NCBI RefSeq assembly: GCF_010645065.1
Contig: NZ_JAADZW010000001.1
Coordinates: 62,001 to 126,000, forward strand
Length of the DNA: 64,000 bases
Direction of reading: 5' to 3'
From: Flavobacterium fluviatile
Lineage (GTDB): Bacteria > Bacteroidota > Bacteroidia > Flavobacteriales > Flavobacteriaceae
The translations under genes and the position numbers were made by a program. Shown here piece by piece: positions 36,113 to 48,130 of this stretch (position 1 is its first letter; each line of letters starts with the position of its first letter). The notes under the pieces are model-generated. The model was given only the letters and a program-made list of their open reading frames with translations. It ran no database searches and was not told where the DNA came from.

Positions 36113-37588
36113 ATGACAGGGAACAAACGCATTTTTAAGTTCTTTTTTAGCACTATTTTTAGTTTGTCGGTTTGCGGGATGACAAGTCAGACAACACAAA
36201 CAGTGCGCGTGATCAAAAACTATAACAATTGGAAATGGGACAGTGTGTATGTCGCAAAAAATAAATTTATCAGTGTAGCTGTGGTTCCACAGTCAGCCGG
36301 ACGTATCTTAGAATTTAACTTGGGTGATGTTCCTTCTTTATGGGTCAACCCCAAGTTGCTCGGCAAGTCGTTTCCGCATAGCGAGGAAGTAAAAATGAGT
36401 GATTGGCGCAATTTTGGTGGTTACCGCTTAGTACCGTTGCCCATTGATAATTGCTCTGTTGATAAAAATGGAAATAGTGCAAAACGTTGGCCGCCACCCG
36501 TGATGATTGGTGATAGTCCGTACAATGCAAGAATTGTAAAAAACAAATCATCGGAACCATCGGAGATTGTGGTGACCTCGGGAGTGCAGCAATTGCCCGT
36601 GCCTCAATTTGACAACCAATCCAAAGCATTTGTGTATCCTAAAAGTGTAAATGAGGAGCTGCAATACCAACGCAGTTTATCTATCGAAGACAATAGTAGC
36701 CTTGTACATGTGAAGCATACGCTAACAAATGTGGGAACCAAAAATGTGAAACGTGGAATTATGATATCCAGTCAACATGTTTCGCGCTCTAAACCGGAAC
36801 TTACAGATGGGGAGAATTTTGTAGCCTACGTTCCTTTTGATGAAAAATATAAATTACCTAATGGTGAGCAATTCGAAATTACGGGGACAGCAGACTCGCG
36901 ATGGAATTACGTCAATAAAAACCGCAAGCCATTAGATAAAAACAATCCTGAAGATGTAAAGAAGTATTACAATCACGGGACCAATTGGAACGGAGAGGTT
37001 GCTCCTGGAATTTATGAAGTAGCTTATGACTATGAACTGATGAGTGGCTTTCATATCGTCTCATCAAAAGGGTGGTTGTGCTATGTAAATAAAACAAATA
37101 ATACTGCTTTCGTAAAAATATTGGAACCGTATAATCCAAAATTAGAGTACGAGGATGGTGTGAATGCCTCTATTTTTTGCAGCGGATTAGAAACTGGTTA
37201 TCTAGAAACAGAAGTTAGAACTCCTTTATACAACTTGAAGCCAGGCGAACATTTTGATTATTATGAAATTCAGGCGGCAGCGAAAATTTCGGCAGGAACT
37301 GTACTTGCTGTCAATAGAATTGGTATCATTACCAAAAGTTTAACTTTAAGTACTGATTCCAAAAAAATCACAGGTAAGTATGGCGTTTTTAAAGAAGGAA
37401 TTTTGGTTTTAAGAACAACAACGACTAACGGTCAAACATCAGAAACAGTAGTGGAAAATAATGTAAATCCTTTAAAAGCATATGAACTTGACTTCCAGTT
37501 ACAAGACAAAGTCAAGGGTGTTAAATTGCAGTTGTATATAAAAGATGATCACAACGATTATCATTTGCTTGATGCTGTAACGATTTAA
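36113..37588 (+). CDS. Secreted DUF4380-like protein of unknown function
   Basis: I do not recognise a named enzyme here. The 491-residue protein has an N-terminal signal (FFSTIFSLSVCGMTSQ). A beta-rich body includes VAVVPQSAGRILEFNLGD, SDWRNFGGYRLVPLPI, WPPPVMIGDSPYNARIV, SLVHVKHTLTNVGTKNVKRGIM and FCSGLETGYLETEVRTPLYNLKPGEHF. The latter blocks are typical of galactose-mutarotase-like beta-sandwich proteins grouped as DUF4380. It follows the aldolase by 111 bases at the end of the anhydrogalactose operon. A role in handling a sugar anomer or oligosaccharide in the periplasm is possible but unproved. No catalytic motif can be assigned with confidence. Confidence 0.65.
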   Translation: MTGNKRIFKFFFSTIFSLSVCGMTSQTTQTVRVIKNYNNWKWDSVYVAKNKFISVAVVPQSAGRILEFNLGDVPSLWVNPKLLGKSFPHSEEVKMSDWRNFGGYRLVPLPIDNCSVDKNGNSAKRWPPPVMIGDSPYNARIVKNKSSEPSEIVVTSGVQQLPVPQFDNQSKAFVYPKSVNEELQYQRSLSIEDNSSLVHVKHTLTNVGTKNVKRGIMISSQHVSRSKPELTDGENFVAYVPFDEKYKLPNGEQFEITGTADSRWNYVNKNRKPLDKNNPEDVKKYYNHGTNWNGEVAPGIYEVAYDYELMSGFHIVSSKGWLCYVNKTNNTAFVKILEPYNPKLEYEDGVNASIFCSGLETGYLETEVRTPLYNLKPGEHFDYYEIQAAAKISAGTVLAVNRIGIITKSLTLSTDSKKITGKYGVFKEGILVLRTTTTNGQTSETVVENNVNPLKAYELDFQLQDKVKGVKLQLYIKDDHNDYHLLDAVTI

Positions 37589-37754
37589 ACAATTTAATTT
37601 GGGTTGGAGAATATCTTTTTACATTTAATGCTAAATGCTTTTTAGTGTTTTTTAAAAATACTATTAAGCGAGTACCATTAGATGGAGTTCAATTTACAAC
37701 CGTGTAATCTTTAAAATTTAAAACTTAAATTTTTGATTACTTATCTACTTATGA

Positions 37755-41012
<3,258 letters not shown>

Positions 41013-41338
41013 TTTAGTTAAATAATTATTGTTAATTATGATTAAACCTTGGTAAAGATGCATACTACTGCATTTTTATCAAGGTTTTTTTTTAACTGTA
41101 TATTTGAAGTAAAAATAATTTTTATTTCTTTAAGTATTATGATGCTAATTAAATTGCGTTTCATAAAATTCGACCATAATCCAAAAACTACAAGTTCTAT
41201 TTTATTATAATTTTTGTGTTTTTTTTATTTAGTGTAAAAAAAAAGCACGTTTTTTTTAAGTAATCAATAACTTGTAGCTAAAATAGTCTCATATATAGTT
41301 AGTATAGAGCTACTTGATAAGGATTATTATGAGTAGAT
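41013..41338. other. Intergenic region before the first GH16 gene
   Basis: It holds a terminator (41045-41093), then A+T-rich DNA with an inverted repeat GTAGCT (41274-41279)/AGCTAC (41308-41313). TAAAATAGTCTCA at 41279-41291 is a partial match to the shared 13-bp motif. Confidence 0.5.
41045..41093 (+). terminator. Rho-independent terminator after GH2
   Basis: AACCTTG (41045-41051) and CAAGGTT (41080-41086) close a long stem-loop that also pairs ATGCA with TGCAT. Seven or more T follow. Confidence 0.88.
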
Positions 41339-41365
41339 TTGGATTTAACCAAAATCTATGATAAA

Positions 41366-42583
41366 ATGATAAAAATTAAAACTTTAGCTAGTGTATTTTT
41401 TCTCACGGGTACTGCCGTAGTACAAGCACAGTACGAACCCTTAATAAATGCTGCAGACAGCGGTAAAATATGGGAATATCAAGAAAATTTGTCTGATGAA
41501 TTTAATGGTAATGCTCTTGATTGGAACAATAAATGGTTTTACAACAATAATTTACCTACTGTAAAAGCATGGAAGTGGAACAACGGAAATAATGTAAAGC
41601 TTGTTGGGAATGCTGCAGAAATTAAAATGAGTCACAACAACAATAATATAGCAGTTGATGGTACTTACTTCAATTCGGGTATTTTAAAAACTAAGGGAAC
41701 TTTTGTAACGGGTTACGTTGAAGCTCGAATTAAAGGCGCAGTGATGAATGTTCCCGGTACTGACAATGGACGAGGTGTATGTCCGTCATTCTGGCTATAT
41801 AGCGATTTTGATCGTTCTGTCGGAGAAGGGAAAACTGTGTATTCGGAAATTGATATTGTAGAGTTGCAGCAATACGATTACTTCAATGGAGAACAGGATG
41901 ATATTTTTGATATGGAACATAATCTACATCTGGTTCGAAAAGTAAACGGACAAGATGTTTGGTTTCGCCCTAAACAAAATGTAGCTACTCAAAAAAATCA
42001 TTATACTGCTTCTTTTGATCCGACAAAAGATTATCACGTATATGGTTGCGAAGTGAATGAAAAAGAAATTATTTGGTATGTAGATGGTGCTCGCGTTGCT
42101 AGTAAACCAAACACTTACTGGTACCGACCAATGAATGTAACTTTATCATTAGGATTACGCGTTCCATTTGTGAAATTTGTAAATAATGTTTTTGAACCAG
42201 TAAATCCTTTAATAGATGCACGTGCAAAGAATCAGCTTTCCGCTATTCCGACAACCATGTCAGTAGATTATGTCCGTGTGTGGAAAAGTAAGCGGTCTGA
42301 TAGTACAGGAAGCGATACAGGTACTACAAATCCAACTGATGGGTACAAGGGCGATATAAGAGTATTTCTTAACCAGAGATTAAAAACGCTGAATATTGTT
42401 TTAGGTAACTTTTCGGGTGAATCGAGAATAACGATGTTTAATTTAAGTGGAACGAAGTTATTGGATACCACCAGTAGACTTTCGGAGATTGTATTACCTA
42501 CAAACTCATATCCTAATGCACCTTATATATTACATGTAACGAATCAAAATGGAGTACACAGTCAAAAAATATTTATAAAATAA
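41366..42583 (+). CDS. Kappa-carrageenase-like GH16 endo-galactanase, copy 1
   Basis: The ATG at 41366 is preferred to a TTG 27 bases upstream because it gives a signal peptide ending VVQAQ. The GH16 core (DEFNGNALDWNNKWFY, GYVEARIKGAV, PSFWLYSDFDRS) carries the ExDxxE catalytic strand in VYSEIDIVELQQ (Glu161, Asp163, Glu166 from 41366). DKxIxWYVDG-like text EIIWYVDGARVASKPNTYWYRPMNVTLSLGLRVPF and TTMSVDYVRVWK follow. This order and the text around it match kappa-carrageenases, which cut beta-1,4 bonds with retention. Furcellaranase is an alternative. The C-terminus is a T9SS-type sorting domain, so the enzyme is secreted or surface-bound. It is paired with a close paralogue. Confidence 0.88.
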   Translation: MIKIKTLASVFFLTGTAVVQAQYEPLINAADSGKIWEYQENLSDEFNGNALDWNNKWFYNNNLPTVKAWKWNNGNNVKLVGNAAEIKMSHNNNNIAVDGTYFNSGILKTKGTFVTGYVEARIKGAVMNVPGTDNGRGVCPSFWLYSDFDRSVGEGKTVYSEIDIVELQQYDYFNGEQDDIFDMEHNLHLVRKVNGQDVWFRPKQNVATQKNHYTASFDPTKDYHVYGCEVNEKEIIWYVDGARVASKPNTYWYRPMNVTLSLGLRVPFVKFVNNVFEPVNPLIDARAKNQLSAIPTTMSVDYVRVWKSKRSDSTGSDTGTTNPTDGYKGDIRVFLNQRLKTLNIVLGNFSGESRITMFNLSGTKLLDTTSRLSEIVLPTNSYPNAPYILHVTNQNGVHSQKIFIK

Positions 42584-42607
42584 AGTTCTAACTTTTGTTT
42601 TTGGAAG

Positions 42608-42643
42608 AAAGTCTATTTATTATGTGAGCAGGCTTTTTTTTAT
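42608..42643 (+). terminator. Terminator between the tandem GH16 genes
   Basis: AAAGTCT (42608-42614) pairs with AGGCTTT (42630-42636) with one wobble, and the T-run continues for several bases. The loop is 15 bases, so the hairpin is modest. Confidence 0.55.
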
Positions 42644-42680
42644 AGAAATATCGGAAAGGTAGAACAAGCTTATTATAAGT

Positions 42681-42693
42681 TAAAATAGTGCTA
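42681..42693 (+). promoter_or_regulatory. Shared motif TAAAATAGTGCTA, copy 2
   Basis: It is identical to 30729-30741 and 59825-59837. It ends 22 bases before a perfect TAnnTTTG element, the place where an activator would touch RNA polymerase. Confidence 0.55.
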
Positions 42694-42715
42694 GTAAAAA
42701 GCAACATATTAGGTT

Positions 42716-42723
42716 TAAATTTG
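42716..42723 (+). promoter_or_regulatory. Bacteroidota -7 element TAAATTTG
   Basis: It matches TAnnTTTG exactly and lies downstream of the shared motif and about 150 bases before the GH16 ATG. No TTG -33 box is evident where the shared motif sits. Confidence 0.5.
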
Positions 42724-42871
42724 CGTTTTGTTAAATTAACTATTAGCAATAAATATCATTTATCGTTGATTATTTTTTACTATACTGTCAGTTTTAAGTT
42801 AAAAAGTTAAAGGATTTATTGTACAGTTTAATAAAAATTTTTTTGCGCTAAGTAATCAATTCCCCCCAAAT

Positions 42872-44068
42872 ATGAAAAATTGTAAAATTCTATTTTCATT
42901 AATAATTGTCCTATCTAATTTCGCAATGCAGGCACAATATAATCCGTTTATGGTAGCACCCGATTCTACTAAAAAATGGGAGTATCAAGAAAACTTGTCA
43001 GATGAGTTTACTGATATTAAGATCGATTGGACTAACAAATGGTTTTATAACAGTGAACTGCCCAACGTAAATGCATGGAAATGGGATAACAATGCCAATT
43101 TGACTATTGTAAACAATGCTGTAGAAATTAAAATGAGTCATAACACTAACAACGTACCTGTAGACGGAACTTATTTTAGTTCTGGAATTTTAAAAACCAA
43201 AGGAACCTTTATAACAGGATACGTGGAGGCCAGGATAAAGGGAGCTATTCTTAATGTTGCAGGAACCGACAACGGACGTGGCGTTTGTCCTTCGTTTTGG
43301 TTGTATAGTGATTTTGACAGAAATGCTGCTGAAGGTAAAACAGTTTACTCTGAAATTGATGTGGTAGAATTACAACAATTCGATTATTACAACGGTGAAC
43401 AAGATGATATTTATGATATGGATATGAATTTGCATCGGGTTGCTAAAGAAGGAGGGAAAGAGGTTTGGTACCGACCGAAGCAAAGTCCAGAAGCTCAAAA
43501 AAATCATTATACGGCTAAATTTAATCCTACTTTAGATTACCATATTTATGGCTGTGAGGTTAATGAAAGTCAAATTATATGGTATGTAGATGGTTTAGAA
43601 GTTGCGCGAAAGCCAAATACTTATTGGTACAGACCTATGAATGTGACCGTATCGCTTGGTCTACGGGTACCCTTTGTTAAATTTCAAAATAATAGATTTG
43701 AACCTATTGATCCAAGAGCAGATGAGCGTGCAAATAAGCAATTAGCTGCGATTCCAACAACTATGTCTGTAGATTATGTTAGAGTATGGAAGAAGAAAGA
43801 AACACTTAATTTGAAAGAAAGTGCAGCAAAAAAAATGGGGATTAATGTGTATCCAAATCCAGTTAAAGATACTGTGACAATCGCATTCAACGAGTATGGT
43901 GGCGAAGCTAAAATCTCCTTGGCTGACATGAATGGTTCACTACTTCTTGACCAAAAAAGTGCCGAGTTAAATATCATTTTGTCTTTAAATAAATATAGCA
44001 AAGGAGTCTATTTACTTAAAGTAGAAAATGAGAAAGGGGCGTACGTTCAAAAACTAATAGTAGAATAA
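42872..44068 (+). CDS. Kappa-carrageenase-like GH16 endo-galactanase, copy 2
   Basis: This 398-residue paralogue of the preceding enzyme is very similar through the catalytic domain: DEFTDIKIDWTNKWFY, GYVEARIKGAILNVAGTDNGRG, CPSFWLYSDFDRN, and catalytic VYSEIDVVELQQ (Glu161, Asp163, Glu166). WYVDGLEVARKPNTYWYRPMNV and TTMSVDYVRVWKKKE follow. It has a signal peptide (FAMQAQ) and a canonical T9SS sorting domain (INVYPNPVKDTVTI...GVYLLKVENEKGAYVQKLIVE). It should act outside the cell on the same polymer family, kappa-carrageenan or furcellaran. It has its own promoter with the shared motif, so the two copies may be expressed differently. Confidence 0.88.
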   Translation: MKNCKILFSLIIVLSNFAMQAQYNPFMVAPDSTKKWEYQENLSDEFTDIKIDWTNKWFYNSELPNVNAWKWDNNANLTIVNNAVEIKMSHNTNNVPVDGTYFSSGILKTKGTFITGYVEARIKGAILNVAGTDNGRGVCPSFWLYSDFDRNAAEGKTVYSEIDVVELQQFDYYNGEQDDIYDMDMNLHRVAKEGGKEVWYRPKQSPEAQKNHYTAKFNPTLDYHIYGCEVNESQIIWYVDGLEVARKPNTYWYRPMNVTVSLGLRVPFVKFQNNRFEPIDPRADERANKQLAAIPTTMSVDYVRVWKKKETLNLKESAAKKMGINVYPNPVKDTVTIAFNEYGGEAKISLADMNGSLLLDQKSAELNIILSLNKYSKGVYLLKVENEKGAYVQKLIVE

Positions 44069-44429
44069 TTTTTTTAGTTATAACTTGACTCATTTATAGG
44101 TAAGGTTTTTGTTTTTTAATATTTTTATTCTTGTAGTCTAGTTAGTAAAGAGGTTGACGTTAAGTTAGCCTCTTTTTTTTACAGAATTATCTCAAAAAAA
44201 TAACATTTACTTAAAATAAGGTAAAATAATGTATGTGAATGGTAATTTTTAGAGGAGTAAAAAACGCTTTTTACATTTACTTTGTGTTTCCGACTCTTTT
44301 ATGCTATTACTAGATTTTTTGATAAGCGGCGTGAATATTAATACTATGCTGGTCATAGAGGACTATTTTGCATCAAAGAAAAATGGAGAGTGTAGCATAA
44401 TCAAAAAACAAAAACATAAAATTTAAAAA
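44069..44429. other. Intergenic region before the GH127 operon
   Basis: It contains a terminator (44147-44180). At 44361-44370 the minus strand reads CAAAATAGTC, a partial match to the AAAATAGT core seen elsewhere. No gene was seen. Confidence 0.5.
44147..44180 (+). terminator. Rho-independent terminator after the second GH16 gene
   Basis: AAAGAGG (44147-44153) pairs with CCTCTTT (44169-44175) around a 15-base loop, and the T-run extends to eight bases. Confidence 0.8.
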
Positions 44430-46466
44430 ATGAAAAAGATTACAAGCAAATACGGATTGGCTGTGGTAGGTCTGTTTTTTCTAAGCGCTTCTTTCGGACA
44501 GCACAAAGGAATTATCGATAATGCCAACAGTCCGAATGTGAAGTTTAAAAGTATTGGTATGTCTGATTGCCACTGGACACATGGATTTTGGGCAGATAAG
44601 TTTAAAATTTGTCAAGATGAAATGCTTCCGTATATGGGGGAGGTTTTAATGGGTGATGTGGGGCATGGTTTGAATAATTTTAAAATTGCAGCAGGACTCA
44701 AAGACGGAAAACACCAAGGATTTGCTTGGCATGATGGAGATTTTTATAAGTGGATGGAAGCAATGTCTTACGTTTATGCTCAAAATAAAGATCCAAAAAT
44801 TGCAAAACAATTAGATGATATTATTGCGATTATCGCAAAAGCGCAAATGCCAAATGGGTATTTACAAACTACTATTCAAATTAGTAAAGGTGCTATAGAT
44901 CCTTTTGAGAATCGTAAATACCATGAAATGTACAATAGTGGACACTTGTATACTAGTGCTTGTATTCATTACAGAGCTACAGGCAAAAAAAATTTCTTAA
45001 ATATCGCTGTAAAACATGCTGATAATTTATACGAAGTTTTCTATCCAGACACCAAGCATTATGCTCGTTTTGGATTCAATCAAACACAAATAATGGGGTT
45101 GGTTGAATTGTATCGAACTACAAAAGATAAAAAGTATCTAGAATTAGCAGAAAAATTCATCAACCGTCGTGGTGCTTATGGTATCGAAGAGAATTCGACA
45201 ACTAAAGGATATCCAGTAGGAGATATGGTGCAAGAATTTACACCTATTCGTAAGTCCGATGAGGCAGTAGGTCATGCAGTGTTGGCTTTGTATTATTATG
45301 CAGGAGCAGCAGATGTTGTAGCAGAAACAGGTGAACAAGCATTGTCAGATGCCTTAGATCGTCTTTGGGAGAATGTGACTAACAAAAAAATGTATGTTAC
45401 AGGAGCAGTAGGACAGACGCATTATGGAGCTTCAAGTAACCGTCAGATGATTGAAGAGGGTTTTATTGATGAATACATGATGCCAAACATGACGGCTTAT
45501 AATGAAACTTGTGCAAACATTTGTAATTCCATGTTTAGTTACCGTATGTTGGGATTACGTGGTGACTCTAAGTATGCTGATGTTATCGAAAATGTACTGT
45601 TTAACAGTGCACTTTCAGGAATCAACCTTGAAGGAAATAAATACTATTATTCAAACCCATTACGTAAGATTCACGGTTCAAGAGATTATTCAAAAATGAA
45701 TACCGAATACCCAGAGCGCCAATCATATTTAGAGTGTTTCTGTTGTCCTCCGAACTTGGTGCGTACTATTGCTCAAATCTCTGGTTGGGCATACAGTTTG
45801 ACCGATAATGGTGTGGCTGTAAATCTTTATGGTGGTAACGAATTAAATACGACCATGCTTGATGGTTCTAAATTAAAATTGGAGCAGGTAACCAATTATC
45901 CTTGGGATGGTGCGGTAAGTGTAACGGTTAAAGATTGTAAAAAAGGAGCTTTTAAAATGATGCTCCGAATCCCAAACTGGGCAAAAGGAAGTAAAATTAA
46001 AGTAAACGGAGTAAATACTGCCGTAGAAATTGTGGCGGGAGAATTTGCGACCATAGACAGAGCTTGGAAAAAAGGAGACGTTGTAACCTTGGATATGCCA
46101 ATGGACGTTAACTTTGTAGAAGGAAATGGTCGCATTGAAGAAGTACGTAACCAAGTAGCTATCAAAAGAGGTCCAGTAGTGTACTGTGCAGAATCTACCG
46201 ATTTACCAAAAGGAACCAGTATCTTAGATGTTTATCTTTCTGGAAAAAACAAATTTGATGTAACGTACCGTCCTGATCTTTTAGGTGGAATTTCATCAAT
46301 CACTACTGATGTTATGATTAGAAAAGATAAAAAACCAGATACGATGTACCATACTATTTCAAAACCTGTTTTAGAAGATTCTAAAGTGTCTTTTGTTCCT
46401 TATTATGCTTGGTCGAATAGAGGTGATTCAGAAATGACTGTTTTTATGCCAATTATTTGGGACTAA
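44430..46466 (+). CDS. GH127 family exo-hydrolase, putative 3,6-anhydro-D-galactosidase
   Basis: This 678-residue secreted protein (signal FFLSASFGQ) has an (alpha/alpha)6 barrel (FAWHDGDFYKWMEAMSYVYA, MPNGYLQTTIQ, FCCPPNLVRTIAQISGWAYS). The zinc/cysteine site of GH127 is intact: Glu359 and Cys361 in YNETCANICN and Cys438/Cys439 in CFCCPPN. Glu343 is a candidate acid/base. These positions are each offset by the same 21 residues from those I recall for the beta-L-arabinofuranosidase HypBA1. In carrageenan loci GH127 enzymes release 3,6-anhydro-D-galactose from neocarrageenan ends. It starts the run of GH127, two sulfatases and the GH129-like gene, a set known from the Zobellia carrageenan locus. 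The family also contains arabinofuranosidases. Confidence 0.88.
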   Translation: MKKITSKYGLAVVGLFFLSASFGQHKGIIDNANSPNVKFKSIGMSDCHWTHGFWADKFKICQDEMLPYMGEVLMGDVGHGLNNFKIAAGLKDGKHQGFAWHDGDFYKWMEAMSYVYAQNKDPKIAKQLDDIIAIIAKAQMPNGYLQTTIQISKGAIDPFENRKYHEMYNSGHLYTSACIHYRATGKKNFLNIAVKHADNLYEVFYPDTKHYARFGFNQTQIMGLVELYRTTKDKKYLELAEKFINRRGAYGIEENSTTKGYPVGDMVQEFTPIRKSDEAVGHAVLALYYYAGAADVVAETGEQALSDALDRLWENVTNKKMYVTGAVGQTHYGASSNRQMIEEGFIDEYMMPNMTAYNETCANICNSMFSYRMLGLRGDSKYADVIENVLFNSALSGINLEGNKYYYSNPLRKIHGSRDYSKMNTEYPERQSYLECFCCPPNLVRTIAQISGWAYSLTDNGVAVNLYGGNELNTTMLDGSKLKLEQVTNYPWDGAVSVTVKDCKKGAFKMMLRIPNWAKGSKIKVNGVNTAVEIVAGEFATIDRAWKKGDVVTLDMPMDVNFVEGNGRIEEVRNQVAIKRGPVVYCAESTDLPKGTSILDVYLSGKNKFDVTYRPDLLGGISSITTDVMIRKDKKPDTMYHTISKPVLEDSKVSFVPYYAWSNRGDSEMTVFMPIIWD

Positions 46467-46483
46467 TATTATAAAAAAATTCA

Positions 46484-48109
46484 ATGAAAAGTAATTTTTT
46501 ATGTTTTTTGTTGTCCTTGGCTTGCTTTGTAAGTCAGGGGCAGAAAAAAAAGCCAAATATCCTATTTGTCGCTTTTGATGATATGCGTACAGAGCTTGGC
46601 TGTTATGGTTCTGAAGTTGTGAAGTCGCCTAACATTGATGCATTAGCGAAAGCGGGAGTACAGTTCAATCGAGCGTACTGTCAGGAAGCTATTTGTGGTC
46701 CATCACGTGCGAGCATCATGACGGGGGCACGTAACGAAACGATTAATGTAATTGATTTGTTTCAAGATTTTAGAGCCAACTGTCCAAGTATTATAACCTT
46801 GCCACAACACTTTCGTGAAAATGGGTATGAAACTGTTTATACCGGAAAAGTATTTCACGGAAAGTATACGGATGATGAATTGTCATGGAGTCGTAAAGCG
46901 ACGCAACCTAAGAAAGATCCAAATATACCAGAAACAAAAGGGGGATATGCGTTGAAGGAAAACCAACAAATGTACATCGATAATAAAAAGGAATTGGATG
47001 CCAAATACGGCGAAAAAATGATTCGTGAAAACTGGTTGGCAAAAGGTCCAGATGTAGAATGTGCCGATGTTCCAGATGAAACTTATGAAGATGGCGAAAA
47101 TACACTCGCTGCTATTGCTACTTTAAATGAATTAACCAAAAGCGATAAACCTTGGTTTTTAGGATTAGGATTTCATAAACCGCACCTCGATTGGATAGCA
47201 CCCAAAAAATATTGGGATATGTATGATGAGTCTGAAATTCCAATTGCCACACAAGTAGATCCTCCTATAAATGGTGCTGCTATGGGGCTTTCCGAATCAT
47301 TAGAAGTTCGTGTGGGAGCAGATATGCCTAAAACGGAAGCTTTTTCACCAGAATTGCAACGTAAGTTGCGTCACGGATATTTTGCTTGTGTGTCTTACGT
47401 AGACGCCCAATTAGGAAAAATGGTTGAGGCGCTAAAAGCTTCAGGTGAGTACGAAAATACCATTATCGTATTATGGTCGGACCATGGTTTTAACTTAGGC
47501 GAAATGGGATATTGGGGTAAAGCAACTAATTATGAAATTTCTACTCGTGTACCCTTCATCATCGTGGCTCCAGGTGTAACCGACAAAGTAAAAGGACAAA
47601 AGGCAGATGCCTTAGTAGAGTTGATAGATGTTTATCCAACGCTATGTGAGCTGGCAGGATTAAAGCAGCCTACGCACTTAGAAGGAAATAGTATTGTTTC
47701 TATAATTAAAAATCCAAGTAAAAAAGGAGCAGAAGCTGCTTTTAGTGTGTTTCCTACGCCTGCTTTACGCGAATGGGCTGCACGTCCATTTACACCTCCG
47801 TTTCGCAATTCTTTTTTTGCCCCATTAATTGAGAAAATTGAAACCAAGATAAAAAATCAAATGGGTGATAAATGGAACCGTGCTGCTTTTGAAGAATTTG
47901 TAATGGGATATGCGATGCGAACGGATCGTTACCGTCTTGTTTTGTGGAAAGACAGAAGACATCGTAATGATGCTCCACTGTTTGTAGAACTCTATGATCA
48001 TGAGAAAGATCCTAATGAAACCACCAATATTGCAGACAGTAATACTAAAATAATAGCCAATTTAACCAAACAATTTAATAAAAGTCAGAAAAAAGTTTTC
48101 TCTAATTAA
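46484..48109 (+). CDS. Formylglycine sulfatase, iduronate-2-sulfatase-like (S1_7-type)
   Basis: This 541-residue sulfatase (signal LACFVSQGQ) has NILFVAFDDMRTELGCYG, a formylglycine site Cys71 in AICGPSRASIMTG, TVYTGKVFHG, LGFHKPHLDWIAPKKYWDMY and LWSDHGFNLGEMGYWGKATNYE. This is the text of iduronate-2-sulfatase-like enzymes (subfamily S1_7). S1_7 sulfatases occur in flavobacterial carrageenan loci and act on carrageenan oligosaccharides, which fits the adjacent GH127 gene 17 bases upstream and the second sulfatase 21 bases downstream. The subfamily call is from motif memory and not a search. Confidence 0.88.
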   Translation: MKSNFLCFLLSLACFVSQGQKKKPNILFVAFDDMRTELGCYGSEVVKSPNIDALAKAGVQFNRAYCQEAICGPSRASIMTGARNETINVIDLFQDFRANCPSIITLPQHFRENGYETVYTGKVFHGKYTDDELSWSRKATQPKKDPNIPETKGGYALKENQQMYIDNKKELDAKYGEKMIRENWLAKGPDVECADVPDETYEDGENTLAAIATLNELTKSDKPWFLGLGFHKPHLDWIAPKKYWDMYDESEIPIATQVDPPINGAAMGLSESLEVRVGADMPKTEAFSPELQRKLRHGYFACVSYVDAQLGKMVEALKASGEYENTIIVLWSDHGFNLGEMGYWGKATNYEISTRVPFIIVAPGVTDKVKGQKADALVELIDVYPTLCELAGLKQPTHLEGNSIVSIIKNPSKKGAEAAFSVFPTPALREWAARPFTPPFRNSFFAPLIEKIETKIKNQMGDKWNRAAFEEFVMGYAMRTDRYRLVLWKDRRHRNDAPLFVELYDHEKDPNETTNIADSNTKIIANLTKQFNKSQKKVFSN

Positions 48110-48130
48110 TATTTTTTAAACCTAAGAATA

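Larger units (their letters stand above)
42584..42871. promoter_or_regulatory. Promoter region of the second GH16 gene
   Basis: A hairpin AAAGTCT/AGGCTTT at 42608-42636 with a following T-run terminates the first GH16 gene. The shared motif TAAAATAGTGCTA (42681-42693) and TAAATTTG (42716-42723) follow. The C-run TCCCCCCA lies just before the ATG. Confidence 0.6.
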
